From Parcubacteria group bacterium GW2011_GWA2_47_8b (GTDB lineage: Bacteria > Patescibacteriota > Minisyncoccia > UBA6257 > WO2-44-18): a DNA stretch of 5,076 nt. Position numbers and translations under genes: made by a program. The notes beneath the pieces are model-generated. The model was not told the DNA's origin, ran no database searches, and saw only the letters and a program-made list of their open reading frames with translations. Below, in pieces: positions 4,126-5,076 of this stretch. Each line of letters starts with the position of its first letter. The first letter of the stretch is position 1. The stretch is from positions 1 to 5,076 of the forward strand of contig LCOU01000041.1 in NCBI GenBank assembly GCA_001003205.1, written 5' to 3'.

Positions 4126-5076
4126 TTAAGTCTGTTGTAATAATACCATTCCAAAACATCCTTTGCGATTGGGACCGCATTCAAGCTCCCCTCCCGGGCA
4201 TTTTCAATCAATACCAAAACGGCAATTTTGGGAGGACCCTCCTCGGCCGAAGTCCCGGCCGGCGAATAACCGACAAAGAAGGCATTGATTTTTGTATTGT
4301 TGGCGACCTGCGAACTGCCGGTTTTGGCGGCCGCGGAAACTGGCATGGCGGCCAGCATATTTGCCGTACCGTAGTATTTCCGCACCGTGTCACGCATGCC
4401 CTCTTGCACATTACCCAACTCGTCTTTCCAATCAGAATAATCCAACAAAACATCGGGCTCGCCATTACCGATAAGGTGCGGCCGGAAGATTTTGCCACCG
4501 TTTGCAATGGAGGCAATAAAGTTCAAGAGCTGGATTGGCGTTACGAGTAAATCCCCCTGCCCGATAGTAACGTTGTAAGTATCGCCGATTCTCCAGATTT
4601 GGCCGGTACGTTTCTCTTTTTCTTCCGGATTCGGCAGAAAACCGGAATTTTCTTCGGGCAAATCCACGCCGGTCTTTTCCCCAAGCAGGAATTTTTTCCA
4701 ATAACCGATAAGACGGTCTATTCCAAGCCCCTTCAAGCCCTCAAACCCGCCACCGACCTCATAAAAATAAACGTTGCTGGAGCGCGCCAAGGCCGAATGA
4801 AGATCAACCCAGCCATGCGGTTTCCAATCCAGAAAACGACTAGGGCGATCTTTGTCGTATGGGTTTGGAATTTCAATAAAACCCGCCGAATAAATTTGAA
4901 AGCTTGGATCCACGATTTTTTCTTTGAGAGCGGCCAGCGCCACCATCGTCTTGATAGTGGACCCGGGCGTGTAAAGGCCGGAAATGGCCCGGTTGAAAAG
5001 CGGCTGATTGCTGGCCTTGAGATATTTGGACACTTGGTTGTTGTCAAAACCCGGCAGGCTAATTAAGGCAAGAATT
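4122..5076 (-). CDS. mrdA: Penicillin-binding protein 2-like transpeptidase (class B PBP), C-terminal part
   Basis: This is the transpeptidase domain of a class B penicillin-binding protein, which cross-links peptidoglycan on the outer side of the cytoplasmic membrane. The frame is open to the right edge and gives 317 residues from ILALISLPGFDNN to the TGA at 4122-4124. In that numbering, LFNRAISGLYTPGSTIK (26-42) holds the catalytic SxxK (Ser39, Lys42), RSSN (98-101) is SxN, and AAAKTGSSQ (248-256) holds KTG. GQGDLLVTPIQLLNFIASIANGG (172-194) is also typical. The phrase LALISLPGFDNN and the spacing favour PBP2/MrdA over PBP3/FtsI. The N-terminal membrane anchor and pedestal domain, about 300 residues, lie outside the window. 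A GTG at 5031-5033 is inside the conserved domain and is not the start. The stop overlaps galT by ATGA, so the two are probably co-transcribed. All catalytic motifs are intact. Confidence 0.92.
   Translation of the reverse strand, partial: ILALISLPGFDNNQVSKYLKASNQPLFNRAISGLYTPGSTIKTMVALAALKEKIVDPSFQIYSAGFIEIPNPYDKDRPSRFLDWKPHGWVDLHSALARSSNVYFYEVGGGFEGLKGLGIDRLIGYWKKFLLGEKTGVDLPEENSGFLPNPEEKEKRTGQIWRIGDTYNVTIGQGDLLVTPIQLLNFIASIANGGKIFRPHLIGNGEPDVLLDYSDWKDELGNVQEGMRDTVRKYYGTANMLAAMPVSAAAKTGSSQVANNTKINAFFVGYSPAGTSAEEGPPKIAVLVLIENAREGSLNAVPIAKDVLEWYYYNRLK

Noticed and set aside
5031..5033. GTG as the true start of the PBP gene
   Set aside because: The conserved PBP2 sequence (LALISLPGFDNN) continues in frame upstream to the window edge, so the gene is simply cut by the boundary.
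4599..5066. 155-codon open frame on the plus strand opposite the PBP2 gene
   Set aside because: The other strand carries SxxK, SxN and other PBP motifs over the same bases; the plus-strand product is an uninterpretable shadow.

Overview
The gene content suggests a member of the Candidate Phyla Radiation (Patescibacteria). This is inferred from three things: a small hypothetical protein family and a paired-repeat 'GYxW' domain that I associate with that group, and very compact gene packing. The code is standard: TGA is used as a stop (end of the PBP2 gene) and I see no in-frame TGA inside the recognised genes, which argues against the code-25 lineages. Every supported gene lies on the minus strand, so the window reads from right to left.

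In transcription order, the right edge holds the transpeptidase domain of a class B penicillin-binding protein (PBP2/MrdA-like, 5' end outside the window). Its stop overlaps the start of a GalT-type hexose-1-phosphate uridylyltransferase by ATGA. A sigma70-like promoter then drives a single small hypothetical gene (start corrected to 3006) that ends in its own intrinsic terminator. Next come two tandem dyads (GCTAT-N8-ATAGC), a candidate promoter and a complete glycerophosphodiester phosphodiesterase gene. Its stop codon lies inside a 152-bp inverted-repeat element, which is followed one base later by a second intrinsic terminator. A DedA-family membrane protein gene follows.

The left 760 bases are abnormal. 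About 75-79 codons of PheS (N-terminal coiled coil) run into the C-terminal part of an unrelated repeat-domain protein that lies one base out of frame. The crossover is at a 7-A tract preceded by a Shine-Dalgarno-like GGAGGGGG. The repeat-domain tail has no start codon of its own and is followed four bases later by the start of a LigB/MEMO-like gene that leaves the window. G+C falls from about 46% (541-780) to about 39% (1-540) at this point by hand count. A misassembly or recombination junction is the most likely cause. A homopolymer error, or a real -1 frameshift fusion, is possible.

Functionally the right half is envelope biology: peptidoglycan cross-linking, nucleotide-sugar metabolism, phospholipid head-group turnover and lipid-carrier transport (DedA). 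The most interesting unexplained items are the pheS junction, the nested inverted-repeat element, and the paired dyads upstream of the phosphodiesterase gene. I found no CRISPR array, transposase, tRNA or rRNA, and no gene-free stretch above 300 bases.
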